Assembly (NCBI GenBank): GCA_960531495.1
Contig: OY482859.1
Location: 9,696,161 to 9,760,160 of the forward strand
Source of the DNA: Zeus faber
Taxonomy: Eukaryota > Chordata > Actinopteri > Zeiformes > Zeidae
Direction of reading: 5' to 3'
Length of the DNA stretch: 64,000 nucleotides
A model generated the notes under the pieces. The model made no database searches. It was not told the origin of the DNA and saw only the letters and a program-made list of their open reading frames with translations. How positions within the stretch are numbered: the first letter of the stretch is position 1; each line of letters begins with the position of its first letter. A program made the translations under genes and the position numbers. Shown here piece after piece: positions 12,098 to 32,354 of the stretch.

Positions 12098-13330
12098 CTG
12101 GCTCTCTCCTTGTACCGTGCCTCTCACGACGAAAAGAGAAAGCCTAAACGGGTGCTCTTTCTCTTCGGGACCCGCATGCACTCCCACTCCACTCGGGCCG
12201 GGGATGAAATGAATAGCCGCGATTCATTTCCTTCTTACCGCCCATGCCGCCATCTGATCGCTCTGTGTATTTAATTTAGCGTCTCCCGAGAGGCACCGGG
12301 CAGAGATGTTCAATAAAGCTGGAGTGGCGTAAAGTGCCTATAAAGCCGACAGTTATTCCCCCTCTTGGAGCTCCTCACACCTCGTCCGTCCGTCCGTCCG
12401 TCTGTCCGGCCGGCCGGCTCCAGCCCTCTGCAGTGCCAACCCCCCAGTGTGAAGCGGGTACAGTTACTCTTTCCCTTCCCCTGCTCTCCCCTCCGCACAC
12501 CCCGCTCCATCAGTCCACCTCTACTCTATCCCTGCTTCCATTCGGCGGCTCATCGGCGCTTGCGTTGGATGAAACAAACGCATTTCAGCTGTGAAATCGC
12601 CGAAGACATATGACTGACAGTGAAAATGAGGCGCTGTGTGTTTTATGCATCATTGTTTTCCTCCGATACAGTTTCGGCGAGAAGGTAGAGTTAGTGCAGC
12701 GCGAGGCGGACTCACAGGGCCGACGCCTCGCTGTTAACGACTCCCACAGAACATCCATCATCCACAGGAGCCAGTTAGCGAAGGACGACTTCTTGGCTCC
12801 CTTTCAACAGATGCTGCCTCTTCCTCGTCTCCTGCTCCCCTGTTTCTCTCTCTCTCTCTCTCTCTCTCTCCTCTCGGAGCGAGTCCCTCTCATTCCTCGG
12901 TTTGCTACGCGGCCTCTCGTTTCTTTATCTGTTCTGTCTCAGCGTCCCCGGGGGGGTTTGCCTCGCGACGACTAGCTGAACGCCGCTTAACCAGAGCAGT
13001 TAAAGGTTAAATGGCTCCATTACCTGCAGCCTCAACGTCCGAGGCCTCTGACAGGTGTTTGGAGCTACTCGGGTCCCAGTTCTCCGGTCTCCAAGGGCTG
13101 TCTGTTCAACTGCCTGACTGCCTCTTCTACCCGCTCCGGCACATTTCGGCTGTGATTTATTTTTATTTCCTTGTTGCAACGGCACAGACCTGTGAGTTTT
13201 CCAACACATCGCTGCATACGTCGATGCACAAAGCAAAAAAAAAACACAGACATGCCGATGCATGTGGCTACATGCGCTCACACACACATACTGTATATAT
13301 ATATATATACTGCATATACGCAACAGAAGA

Positions 13331-13600
13331 AGTCTTCTTCTTCTTCTTCTCCTTTGGGCTGCTCCCGTTAGGGGTTGCCACAGCGGATCATCCGCCTCCA
13401 ATACCCTCTGTTCTGCGCATCTTCCTCCCTTACATGGCCCAAAAACTGTTAACTGCTTTAATCTGCTCCCACATCCGCAGGGCCCGGGGCCTGACGGCAT
13501 CCAAATGCTGCTTATCCCCATACCCTGGCGACTGCTCTTGAATGTGGCGGTACAAGGCGTGGCCATGTTAGACACAGATTACAAGTCAAGAATTTCTCAT
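13331..13600 (-). mobile_element. LINE-like 3' fragment with (TTC)n tail
   Basis: Reading on the minus strand, GGATGATCCGCTGTGG, then CCCCTAACGGGAGCAG, then an (AGA)n tail is a dispersed 3'-end sequence I recall as very common in fish genomes. The upstream part (TTAACAGTTTTTGGGCCATG and on) belongs with it. No reverse transcriptase remains. The LINE clade is not determined. Confidence 0.5.
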
Positions 13601-14589
13601 GGAAATTCTTATAAAGCTATTATATAAGGCGTCGTTGGGCACACAGCCAATTTAATACCAGAACAGCAGGTGAAGCAGATGTTCCACCGGCGGGCCGGTT
13701 TGGGTGATCAGTAGCAATAACCACCATCATCCTACATTTCATGTACGGAAAATTTACTATAAATCTTACAGGTACGCAGAAACGTTAATCCATAAAGTTA
13801 ATGGAGAATGAAGGGATCGGACAGGGCACATAAACTTCGGTCGAGGTCTACAGCACAGATCTGTATGACTGTGTTAATGGGACCGTATTGAAAAAAAATA
13901 CACACAGACAACCCCCGTGTGGGGCAGACAACAGTCAGGCTTACCTACAGCAATGAATAATAAAGATAGGTAAAAGTTTTATGAAGGTAGTAGCAGATAT
14001 TGTGTTCGGCAGCCAGGAAAGCGCTCTGGAGCAGCCTGGTGTCTCCCCAGTGTCTGTGGGGAAAGTGCAGAGTGCGGGCAGGAGCTGAACGGCTTTGCTT
14101 TGGGATGAGCTTATATGAACAGTAGACCCCTGATGTGACAATTAATAATAAAGAATAGCGGAGCTACAAGTACTACAAACAGGTCGCCTACACACGGAGA
14201 GCAGTGATGAACGGCTTGTACCCAAAACGCCAGAATCCAGTAAATCACAACTCTGAGCCAAAAATACAAAGCGCTTCGTTTGCACTGGTTTACACGGGGT
14301 GGACTGCATTGGGCATCGTGGGGAGGAAAACAAACCCTTCCGTTCTTGATAATATTTCTTTTTTCTCGCTTTTATTGAGTTTTTATTGAGTATCCATAAA
14401 GATATAAACGGAATAGGACATCCACATACGAAACACAAGAAATAATACAGCAAGATACACAAACAAATAAAATAAATAAATACATCAAGAATACAGGGAG
14501 CAGTTGTTTGGAAAGATTTCAATATTCACACAGATATGAGGCATTATGTGCATGTATGCATAATGATGCATCAATGTTTGTGGTTGTTA

Positions 14590-14665
14590 TAGATCGGTGA
14601 TTCCCAACCTAGGGTGCCCGAACCCCACAGGAGGTCGCCAGAGATCGCAGGGGGGGTTGCAAGAC
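14590..14665 (+). repeat. Dispersed repeat fragment, family shared with 38350-38425
   Basis: Contains GTGATTCCCAACCTAGGGTG, and further on AGGTCGCCAGAGATCGCAGG. The reverse complement of 38350-38425 carries close variants of both in the same order. The motif resembles ends of hAT-type non-autonomous elements. Confidence 0.5.
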
Positions 14666-15300
14666 CTCGGACGATTTGAAGCACGGTTTTATTTAGGGGG
14701 GTCTCTGAGGTAAGAAAGGGGCTGGAGCCCCCTGGTATGTGGTTCAGTTGCTGCATCTTCATCTAACCTCTAACTAAACCATCCCCTCATCCTCCCAGGC
14801 TCTCCTTTGTCCTTGTAAATGTTTGTGCGAAACCATAATTCACCTCCTGTATCTTCTATATATGTTTTCATTTCATCGTCTCCATCTACACAGAGACCGT
14901 GGCGGAGGAGAAGTACATCCCTCTCCCTTTTCACTCAGTCACACAAGTGATGACTCACATCCGTGCCTGGTCCATTAATTACCCTGCGATGGCGTCCAGT
15001 GCCAGCTTGACGTGGATCGGCCTCCTGAGTGGCTGACGTGAGGTCAGGGACAGCTCAACGGAGCCCCAGCGGCACGCTGGGACGGCAGAGCCGCGGCCAC
15101 TAAAGAATGGGAGGCGGGACGTTGTGAGGGGTAAGCTAAGCCAATGGTCAAAGAGAGGAAGTCAATAAAACCTACCGAGTGTTGGCGAGCAAAACGCGAG
15201 CTCTGGAAATAGGAAACAAAGGTTTGATGGTTGAAAACGGTGGAACCTGACAGGAAAGAGAAGACTATGACTGAATGATAGAAAGAAAGAAAGAATGAAA

Positions 15301-15942
<642 letters not shown>

Positions 15943-15949
15943 CACATCA

Positions 15950-16519
15950 ACGAACTTCCCCCAAACCTCAGACCCTTGTCTCAGGACCAAAGCAGCAACA
16001 GTGCAACAAGACAACAATACCTGTTAATAACTTGTCTCCTCTCGATCTTTCCTCATGTGCTTCAGTCCTGCAGCCGGTGTTCCGGTGAGAGGATGAGGAG
16101 ATCATCCTTTGCACTTCATCCTTCGACCCTCCTCGCTGCTGTGTCCGCAGGACCCTGGATCCCTTCCAGCCGCGTCGGCAGCATTATTTCACAAGTAGCA
16201 GTTTGGGAGAACTTCCCACTGTTCCCACTGTTCTGTGGGAGGTGGGGTGTTGGTTCTGCCAGGCTTCCTGTTAACTCCATCCTCTTCATGACTGAAAGAT
16301 GTTCTCTGGTCCCAAAGAATTGTCCCAGAGGAGCTGTAACAGAATTGCACGAGCCCTTGATGGAGCAAATTCTAGCTCCCGGTCACTTCATCGATTACTG
16401 ATAGTCTACTGTATATTGTACAATAGTCCATTTTTCATTTTTATTTGCATGTTCCATCTCAACCTACTTTACATTTTAGTCACAAGTATCAGGTGAGATT
16501 ATGTGAAAATATTAAGTAA

Positions 16520-16551
<32 letters not shown>

Positions 16552-19500
16552 TAATATTTATTTATGATGTATATTGGATCGAGTTGCAGTGCAACAAAGT
16601 GTGGTTCCCTCTGAGCCGCAACTTTAAACCACAGCGCGGTAAATAGACCTTCCAGATCGTCTTCGAGGCCTCCGAGTGTGGCCCGACAACAAAGCCTCCT
16701 CCGGATCAGTGTCTGTCAGCTTAAGGTTGTTGAGAAACCCTCGACGGAACGGAATTTACAAACTTAAAATTGTCGTCGCGGTGCCATCTGCCTCTGCAAG
16801 GTCTCCAGAGCAGACTCCCCGGCTCTCTGTCTACCTGCTGCCGCTCTTCAAACCTGCCTTTCAAGTTCAAAATATACAACTGTCATTCATGAATGTTTGG
16901 ACTTAAAACGCAAAAATATGTCTGTGTGGATATAATTTGTAATCAGTCAAGCGTCTAATTAAAAGTGCAGTTCACCCTTCTCATTTTGAAGTTGACCTAA
17001 GTCGATACTTGTATGGAAAAATTATCTATGAATGAATGAATGAATGGTTGAATGAAACACTACCATCAGATTCGGTTGAAATAGAGCAGTAGCACAACTT
17101 GAAACTCCCGAAAGCAATCTCAAGGCCAAGATCAAATCTGTTTGTATAAGGACAGTGTTTGAAGATGAGCGGACCTATGGAGCCCCAGAGGTAGATGGCG
17201 GAGGGACCGCTCCGCGATTGCCTTTAACCGTGAAGATATCATATCTAAACAGTAAAGCACCAGTGCGGCTTTGTGCAACTTAAACCACATTCCCGCTATG
17301 ATCAAAACTTTGTTCAACGGGAGGCATATTGAGAAAGACACACCTGATCAAAAATTGCTGGAATGTTGTCGTAATCCAGACCCGACCACTCGAGGAGGCT
17401 TCACCCGCAAGAGCCCTCGCTCGGGACTCAGAGAGAGTCATTGTCGAGGCTAATTTGCCGCCGTAAGAAGGGTTTGATAACCCCTTGTTAGCCAGCGACG
17501 TCCACTGATTCCTGCTCTGCTCGATGCCCCTGCTGCCGCTGCTGATGGCAGATCTAAGAGGATTATCCAGGTATCACAGGGATGGGTGAGCGACTCCGGA
17601 CGCTGGTCAGGCTGGAGTGCAGTCGGGGCTGGATCTCCTTTCGACCGGACAGACCTAGTCGAAGGCTCGGATGCCGTCGCTACACTTGCACCTAGAAGAC
17701 CATGGGGCAGACACTGAAATCCCCCTAAAAAAGAATACATTCATAATAACGTAAGTGTTTCCTAGGCACACCTACATCCACAAAGGCAATAAAAATGCAT
17801 CTGGATCGGCCCCTCAGGGCCGCAAATTACAGGTTTTCATCTTAATGAAGCATCTGAATGTTATTGACACTTCTTGCTTCACATATTCCTGTTCAAATTC
17901 CCCTGCCTATGGCATTCCTGGGGCCCAGCTACTCCAAGCTTCCTGCAAAGACCGACTAAATGTTCCCAGGTTGCTGCTATAGGATAACAACGACACCTTT
18001 AGAGTGGAACCCCAGGGCAGGGCCCTCTCTCCGTCCGCCAGGCTTCAAGGTGTCCTCGTCGCACCACAACCTCGCCTGGCACTGCGCCGACAAAGTGTGA
18101 CTACGAGCGAGAGTGACATTGTATTAGTGGGAAGAATCCAAAGCCACCCTTTCCTGAACAAACTAATTACCCAGTGGGTGGTTTTTATGTTGCTCCTCCA
18201 TGTTGTCAGACCTCCAATCGGCTATTTTGTGATACGCCGCTGTATCATCAGACATCGCAGCCGAGGGGAGCTTCTACGGCAGGGAGGCACACAGTCCGAG
18301 AATAAGAGGATCTGGATGAACCGCGGATTGATTCCTGTTTTCCATGTGGTCATGTGCAGCTGCTGTCTGGCCGTGCTCCTATACGCGCCTTTCTCCAGCT
18401 GTGAGTAAGTGGATGAATACAGTGTCAGCCTCTGCAGCTGCAAGGGCCACAGTCAGAAAGAAAAAAAAAAAAAGACTTGGTAATCCTTTGGCAAAGATGG
18501 GCGTCCCAGACGTTAACACAGTGACAATCCACACACAAGGGGGCAGACAATGTGTACTTTGGGTCACCAGACACTGATGATCCTCGTCAATGACTGTATT
18601 TACACAGCTTCTCGTTACAAAAGCTATTTCTAATTTGCATCGATAGACAAAACACAGGACAGTACCCATTGGAGATAATGATGCCCTTGCAAAAGACTGT
18701 CAACCTAGTCAAATATTGATATTCATATTTCCAGATGGGCTCAGCAATCAGCGCCCCAGCGGCTGAAGTGTCGACGCTTTATGTTGCTTTACCGCGTGTG
18801 TCGAGAGCCCGGTCAGACATTTTCACATCCAGGCATGTGTGAATTAAACCAGCTAGGAGGCTGAAGACCATGCAGCGAGTTAGAGGTGTCCTTTGGCCAC
18901 GCTGATGAGAGGGGGGAGAAAAGTGTGAGCCTGGAGAAAAAAAAAACACGGGGACCTGTGCAGGTTTAAAGGTGGATGACCCCCGGAGCACTTTGCACAA
19001 GCATCCTCCATGTGGGTCCTGCTCTGCTTGCGTGGGCGGAAACAGTGAATGGTTCTCAAACCCACGCAACATGATCAGAAATAGCTTACCAACACATCAA
19101 ACTAGGATAGTAGCACTAGCAGCACAAACGGTTCATACGAAAGGCTTAATGTGTCCCGAGTGGAGAAAAGGCATTGATTATGCATTTTATTTAGAAAATA
19201 CTATGACAAAATCTTTTTTTCAAGTGATTGACATGATTGGTCCCTAATTATGTAGCATATTAATGGGAAATGCATCCATGAATCCTACTGTATATGGATG
19301 ATGGACCGCCCTAGAGCAAACCAACTCTCCACACCTGCACGATCCGCGCTATAGTGAATTGACCGGTGGGGAGCGTGGATACACAGCGCTGGAGGCCTGA
19401 GCACCTTTACGTCACGTGGGAGGCAGAGGCATTGATCGTGGTGCTGTGCTCCGTTCAGCACCACGGCCAGTTGACACTGCCGTGACTGGACACTGCGTGG

Positions 19501-20088
19501 ACCTTGAGATATGGTGTCGCTTGCCCGCGGAGGTGCATATGCAACGGTGAAAGACCAATAGAGGAGAGCAAACCGCGAACGACCGCCAGCCCACTGTGCA
19601 GACTGACGACAGACCGCGCGGGTACACCTCCCGACACCGAGACACAAATAATAGAGTGGATGATATAATATATGTGCAAAAGTTTGAGGCTTGCAGGAAA
19701 AACACAGAAGATTGCTCGAGGCGATCAGTGCGTGGTCCGTAACTCCCCGACGCGCTACAGGCACCTTTACAACGCGCACATTTGGACGCGCATGCTTCCA
19801 TTCATTTAAGCGGATGCTGGATGGAACACACTCCCTCCCAGTTTCCGTGTCGTTCCCTCATTTTTGCAGCCAATCTTTATTATTATTTTTGTTCTTTTTG
19901 TTATTGTGTTGAATTATTACCATCCCCAGTGTCCCAAAAAACCCCGCTGTGCGGTGAATGGGATGGATGGATGGGTGGATGGACGAATTGACGGATGGAT
20001 GCCTCAATGGAAACCGCTGCATCTCCAAAACAAGCTGCATCCCACGAAAACCTCACATGATTTAAAAGAAAAAAAAACCAACAAAAAC

Positions 20089-20120
<32 letters not shown>

Positions 20121-20170
20121 AACAACAACAACACAGAAAACATCCAGGCAACGAATAAAGTGTTATTCTT
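15950..20170. other. Non-coding stretch, no gene seen
   Basis: Mostly unique-looking DNA with short simple repeats: (TTA)n at about 16520-16550, a GAAT run at 17032-17045 and (CAA)n at 20082-20118. A TGGATGGATGG run lies at 19960-20000. No exon with family-like sequence was found on either strand. Confidence 0.5.
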
Positions 20171-20172
20171 AC

Positions 20173-20278
20173 CTGCGCTGTGCACTAATTCGATGCCGGA
20201 TTCGGTGAGTATGTTCGGGTCACTCAGAGATCTGCCTCGCTGCAGAACGCAGCCGTCTATTCCATCCGAGGTAGCCAT
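20173..20278 (-). CDS. phactr3: First coding exon of a PHACTR3-like phosphatase and actin regulator (partial gene)
   Basis: On the minus strand, ATG at 20278-20276 sits in a good Kozak setting (CCCATGG) and opens 35 codons, followed by one base before a donor GTAAGA at 20172. The peptide starts MATSDGIDGCVLQRGRSLSD and continues PNILTESG. From memory, human PHACTR3 starts MAASEDGSGCLVSRGRSQSD and continues PSVLTDS. Both exons end in phase 1 after an Ala and the first base of a Gly codon. PHACTR proteins bind G-actin through RPEL motifs and bind protein phosphatase 1 at the C-terminus; none of those domains is in this window. Later exons are not visible, so the gene is 5'-partial here. PHACTR1, 2 and 4 fit less well from memory. 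The paralogue assignment is probable, not certain. Confidence 0.75.
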
Positions 20279-20720
20279 GGGGACGGAGCTAAAACACGGC
20301 GATGCGATATTAATAATAATAACAATAATAATAATAATAATAAATAAAAAAAAATTAAAAAAAAAAATTAAAACAAAAAAACCTCCAGCGGCGACGCAAG
20401 GTCAGCGGCGAGCGGAGAGCCGCCGCGGATGTGATTCCTCCCGACAACAGCCGCTCGCAGCGTCTAGCGCAGGTCCGCGGCTGAGCGCAAATTCCTGGCG
20501 TGTCTGCGCGTGTGTGAACGTGAGCGTGGACCGTGTGCGAGTGCGTGTGGGAGGGGTGGCGCGCCCCCAACGACGCCCGTCTGTGCGGTGTCTCACGGGG
20601 CGACGTGGCCGCCACCATCTTCGGTGTTTACGGTGTTTCGTCTCAAAATATGACCGGTCAAAACCAGTATAATAATTCATGTGGGCAATTACCGTCCGAG
20701 TTGATCGTGGCAGCGAATGC
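20279..20720 (-). promoter_or_regulatory. 5' UTR and CpG-rich promoter region of the phactr3-like gene
   Basis: CpG-dense sequence from about 20390 to 20640 lies directly upstream of the phactr3-like start codon on the minus strand. An AT-rich run (20310-20375) separates it from the ATG. A CpG-island promoter is inferred; no TATA box was identified. Confidence 0.45.
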
Positions 20721-20912
20721 TGGGCTATCGTTCCATGGTGGGTGGATCCCTCCACAGTGAATGGAGCATCTTGATAGTGATAAATGACTCGATAAATTAC
20801 ATGACACGGTCTAATCGGTTAATTAGGGGACTGGCACACTTTATTAATGGATGCCCAAAACTGAATTTGAGTATAAAGTTTTCTAATTTTTTTTATGAAA
20901 TGCATTTTGCTT

Positions 20913-20913
20913 G

Positions 20914-20950
<37 letters not shown>

Positions 20951-20951
20951 T
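20913..20951. repeat. (ATT)n microsatellite in the phactr3-pigt intergenic region
   Basis: About 12 ATT units between the two divergent genes. No other gene was seen between 20720 and 21340. Confidence 0.85.
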
Positions 20952-21339
20952 TATATGATTATGAGGATGAACATGATTATTATTATTATCATGCGACAGG
21001 AGACATTGAGTGGTCTCTTCATGTGTGAACTGTTTTCATTCGGAAGGGCCAACAAAGGGTTGGTCATACTAGTTTAAATCCTAATCCGCTATTTAATTTG
21101 GGCAACCGCGTCGCTCAAAATGTGAAAATGTGAACGTCTAGGAAATATAATTTCAATAATAATCTAATTCTAATAAAGCTTTCAGCCCCGTTAAAAAACA
21201 CAACATAGTATATAAATATATATATACATGTATATGTATTTATATTTCACTCAAATACATGCAGTACATGTCTTGCAAACGCTGAAAGGCAAAATCATTG
21301 TCAAAAATGGAGAAATATTTGCGTCAAACCTTCAGTTCA

Positions 21340-21448
21340 GTCGCGAAGCTCGACGTGATGCGGCGCTCCATACGTCGCTTCCTATTGGTCGGAGTCACGT
21401 ATGACGTACGACGCAAATACGGAAGTGGTCCGTCGCCGGGGGAAAAAA
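21340..21448 (+). promoter_or_regulatory. Candidate pigt core promoter
   Basis: CpG-rich sequence with an inverted CCAAT box (ATTGG, 21384-21388), a CRE-like TGACGTAC (21402-21409) and an ETS-like CGGAAGTG spanning 21420-21427, all within 70 bases of the start codon. This is typical of TATA-less housekeeping promoters. An in-frame upstream ATG at 21401 would add 16 basic residues ahead of the signal peptide, so the ATG at 21449 is preferred. Confidence 0.55.
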
Positions 21449-28630
<7,182 letters not shown>

Positions 28631-29781
28631 GACCCGAGAATGACAATAACTTTGGTGGAGGGGGGAGTGACATTCAGGGAAAAACTGGTCTAAGCACTGA
28701 GATCGATGTTTGTTATTTTTTATCAAATTGTCAACTTGAAAGTTTTGTTTGTTTGTTTGGTTTTTTTTCTTTAAGGGGAAACGTTTCTTAGAAACACTAA
28801 TGGACTGGTATTGTGTTTTCCTGTTGTCAGGAGGAAATATATGCACATTTTATTTACTGTAAGTACGGATGGTTTTGAATGAGGCTGCTGTTCGTCCACT
28901 AGGGAGAGCCAGAGCCGACCGAGGATGAAGGAGCCTCCGAACAGTTTGAATGTTTTAATCTCTGTTTGTCCGTCATCGTCTTCTGTTTCCGTGTTCAGAA
29001 GTCACAAGGTCTTTTCCAAAGAGCTGTGATACCTGTGAGGGCATCTAGTCGCTGTGACACTGGGAATGATGGAAAATATTCTATTCCGAAGAGAGCAAAG
29101 GTTAATAGAGTTTATTTAAAATGCTATTTAAAATGTTACCTTAAAGAGGGAACTGACCTTGGAATAGGATGAACGTTGTCAATTCCACAGCGGCCTGGAC
29201 GGATAACGTGTGATCACAGGAGGAAGAAAAAGATTGTTCTGAAGTGTATTATAATATTTATGCAGCCGATATATGGAAAAAGGGGAGATTGGCTTATTGT
29301 TTCCATAATATTTAGCAAAACAGCTTATTCCATTTTCTTTAGTTTGATACTCAACATTTTGATCTATCACATCTTCAATTGCCTGAGCAACACGATTGCT
29401 TAGCAAAGACTACATTATAAAATTGACCTGAGGATTTTAACATCATATATTTAAGGTGTGCTTGGATTTATTAGAATGCATGCTTCTATGTTGAATGCAG
29501 TAGTTTACACTTGCTTTACACTCCAAAATTAATTTCCCTTCCTTTTTTGGATCGCTGGCATTGATTCAGTGTTGTTGAAAGCAGCTGTCTGAATGTAGGT
29601 GCTGGGTCCAGCCTCCCATTAAACAGTGCATTTTAAATTATTAAGCAGTGTAAGAATGTGTGAAGCTTTTTTGGGGGGTGGGGGGGACGGTATTTGGTCT
29701 TTTTAATAAACTGGAGAAAAGAAACACTGCGAAATAGTGTGTGGAAAGCATCCAAACCTAATCTGTTTATGTGAAAATAAA
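28631..29781 (+). other. pigt 3' UTR and candidate poly(A) signals
   Basis: AATAAA hexamers on the plus strand at 29705-29710 and 29776-29781 are the first good poly(A) signals after the stop codon, giving a 3' UTR of about 1.1 kb. An earlier ATTAAA lies near 29620. No other open frame is supported here. Confidence 0.45.
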
Positions 29782-30048
29782 TCCTGCGAAAACTTTTTTT
29801 TAATTTAGAGCTGTGGTACATTAGTCTGCTTCCCTCTACGCCCCCTGTCCTGGATAAACAAACATGGCCCCTGTTATGTTCTGTCCAGAGAGCAAACGGT
29901 CGTCTCTGTGTGTGTTTGACCAGTCAGCAGTTTATCCCCCTGCACATGTTTGGCACCAAGCGGAATGAAAGTTGGGCAAAAAAAAAAAAGGGGGAAAATG
30001 TCAGCATTCTGAGATTTTTTTGAGAATTCTTGAGACATGACTGCAGAT

Positions 30049-30106
30049 TTTGAGTCATGTCTGCCAGAGGTGTTAAATTGAACACCTCTGGCAGACATGA
30101 CTCAAA
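30049..30106. repeat. Perfect 26-bp inverted repeat with 6-nt loop
   Basis: Arms 30049-30074 and 30081-30106 are exact reverse complements (outer end TTTGAGTCATGTCTGCC) around the loop AAATTG. The stem has no mismatch, bulge or microsatellite content. It lies between the convergent 3' ends of pigt and the WAP gene. It could be a foldback duplication, a small MITE or a hairpin RNA; nothing in the sequence decides this. Confidence 0.9.
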
Positions 30107-30651
30107 CTCTTGTGTTTTTAGTGGATACATAAACCTGATGCTCAACTTATTCAAAACAACTGGAAATGTGCCACGCACCTATGATCAAGACGGGAATGTG
30201 AGCATAGGTCCTGGACATTTTATTTTGTAATACATCAAAAATTCCTGGCCACACCTTAAGGCAAACTCTGGGTTTCAGCCAACGAGAAGTTTTTGTTCCT
30301 GCCATGGAATGAGTTGGATTTCATTATTTGTTTTCGCAATGAAGCTCCAGGCTGAAGTGCCCATAAAAAAAAACCACCTGGAACTCCCAAGGCCAATAAA
30401 CAAGGTCGTAAATGCACAGGAAAGGAATGTTTTGTTGTCGTTTTTTTTATTAGTCGAATAACAAAGAAGCACAAAATGTCCTCCAAACACCACAAACATC
30501 TTCTGTTTAGGTACAGTACGCTATGCATCCACTCAAGTATCAAGGTTCAAATATTTGAGTTAATGTGCAACAACAACAGCTAATATTGATTGGTGCGCTA
30601 GACACTTTGGGAATTAACAGGAGAGTAGAAAAAGGTTGATTTTAAAAAGCC

Positions 30652-30657
30652 TTTATT
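30652..30657 (-). terminator. Candidate poly(A) signal of the WAP gene
   Basis: On the minus strand this reads AATAAA, about 340 bases beyond the WAP stop codon. A second candidate lies near 30725. With the pigt signals at 29705 and 29776, the two genes would end about 0.9 kb apart, converging. Confidence 0.45.
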
Positions 30658-30995
30658 GGGTAAATCTGCTGACACGCCCTGATGAAGACCGATTTAGTCA
30701 GGATAACAATTTTATTTTAATTCATTTATTTTTTTTAACCGGATGCTTTGTTCTCTCCTGTTGATTTCCACAGCGCCCGGAACACCATCACGATCCGTTT
30801 GTGGACTTGTCTTCTATTCCCTTAGGTTATTTTCCCCATTCTGAGCACCAACCACTACTTTTTTTTTTTTTTTAACACCGTAAAGCACCTGGTGTTCCAC
30901 CTCCACACACTATCTGCTCCCCACCAAAGACTTTTAAATGCACTACTATTATACAAACAGTTACATGACATTTTCCAAACTTCTCACTCGTCCAA

Positions 30996-31883
30996 TCAGC
31001 AAGGCTCGCTGCAGGCGTGGCCGCACGTCGTCCGGCAGCACTTCTGTTCCCCGGGACACTGGCCATCGTGGTAACAATATTCGGCGCACATGGGTGTCCC
31101 CTGGGGAAGGGCGCAGCGGCCACGCTTCACTACGGCAACAGAAAGACACGGGGGGAGGAGGGTCCAAATGAGGGAGACTAATCAAGAGAAATAAGGACAA
31201 GTGGGCGTCCGGGCGGGGGGGCGTTCAGTGTGATGTTGCTGGACGGCAGTTTGGGGGGGGTTTCAATCTCACCTGTATACGGGGCGATGCACTCGTGACC
31301 GCATCCGTTGTGGCAGCATTTTTCGGCGTGGGGGCAGTCGCTGTCGTCAGAGCAGTACTCACCACACAGGCCTGCACCCCAGGTCCTGCGAGGACAGATG
31401 CCTGGCTTGGCTTTTGGGGAAAAGGGGAAGCAGTTTTTGTGTGTGTTTGTGTGTTTGTGTGTACGGTCCAGAAACACTAAGCATTAACCCTAAAAAACAG
31501 CCACTGAACACAACCGTCCTGCCCTCCTCCCGCCTTCCCTCCCAGGTGACATGCTGCGTCCTCTCCTGCACGGCGAGCGCTACGTGGCCGGCTACGGCCT
31601 GCAGACCGGAGAGATCCACACCCTGATGTACAACAACCACCCCTACCGCGCCTTCCCCGTGCTGCTGCTGGACACGGTGCCGTGGTACCTCCGCCTCTAC
31701 ATCCACACCCTGACTGTCACCAGCAAGGGGAAGGACAACAAGCCTAGTAAGTTGCCTGGAGGGTGGTGTGGGTTGTACAGGGGTGTCATTCTTTAGGGAA
31801 GTGACAGATTAGATTTAATTCTACCTGACAATAAAGACTTGTTACAGTGTGGGTAAATAGACAGATAGATAGATTGATGGGTG

Positions 31884-31926
<43 letters not shown>

Positions 31927-31931
31927 GGGTG

Positions 31932-31974
<43 letters not shown>

Positions 31975-31979
31975 GGGTG

Positions 31980-32011
<32 letters not shown>

Positions 32012-32354
32012 CACCTTATTGTTCCAAGGAGTGAAATCACAATTTCCCAGCAGCTCACATCAAAATAATAGGAAGTAATGAGAACAAACAATACAATAAA
32101 AATATGAAAATTCAAATCTAAAAAGGAAAGTGGCAATCTATGGGAAATGTGAAATATACAATAAAACTGACAGTTGATCGTAAACAATAAAAAATATAGC
32201 AGGATGATTGAAAATAAACCTGAACATTTTCAGCAGTATGGACCTGAAGAATTAAAGCAGTAAAAACAGAATGAGGAATATAAATGTAAAATGATACAGG
32301 TCCTGCGAGGACAGACGCCTGGCTTGGCTTTTGGTGAAAAGCAGAAGCAGTGTA

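Larger units (their letters stand above)
31474..32282 (+). repeat. Copied pigt segment inserted in WAP-gene intron 2
   Basis: Corresponds to 25465-26133 in the same plus orientation, hence antisense to the host WAP gene. A 335-bp identical core (31527-31861) covers exon 8, both its splice sites and 115 bases of intron 8. The rest has diverged and the GATA tract is longer. On the left it is preceded by a GT-rich stretch (31438-31462) and a 12-base linker; on the right it abuts a copy of WAP exon 3. Confidence 0.92.

Noticed and set aside
13000-13575. 191-codon open frame on the minus strand
   Set aside because: Runs through the LINE-like 3' fragment and its (AGA)n tail, giving poly-Arg; not a host exon.
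21401-21448. Upstream in-frame ATG as the pigt start
   Set aside because: It would place 16 basic residues before the hydrophobic signal peptide and overlaps the CRE-like promoter motif; the ATG at 21449 gives a normal signal peptide.
31546-31796. A second pigt gene
   Set aside because: Only exon 8 and its intron edges are present; no other pigt exon lies nearby.
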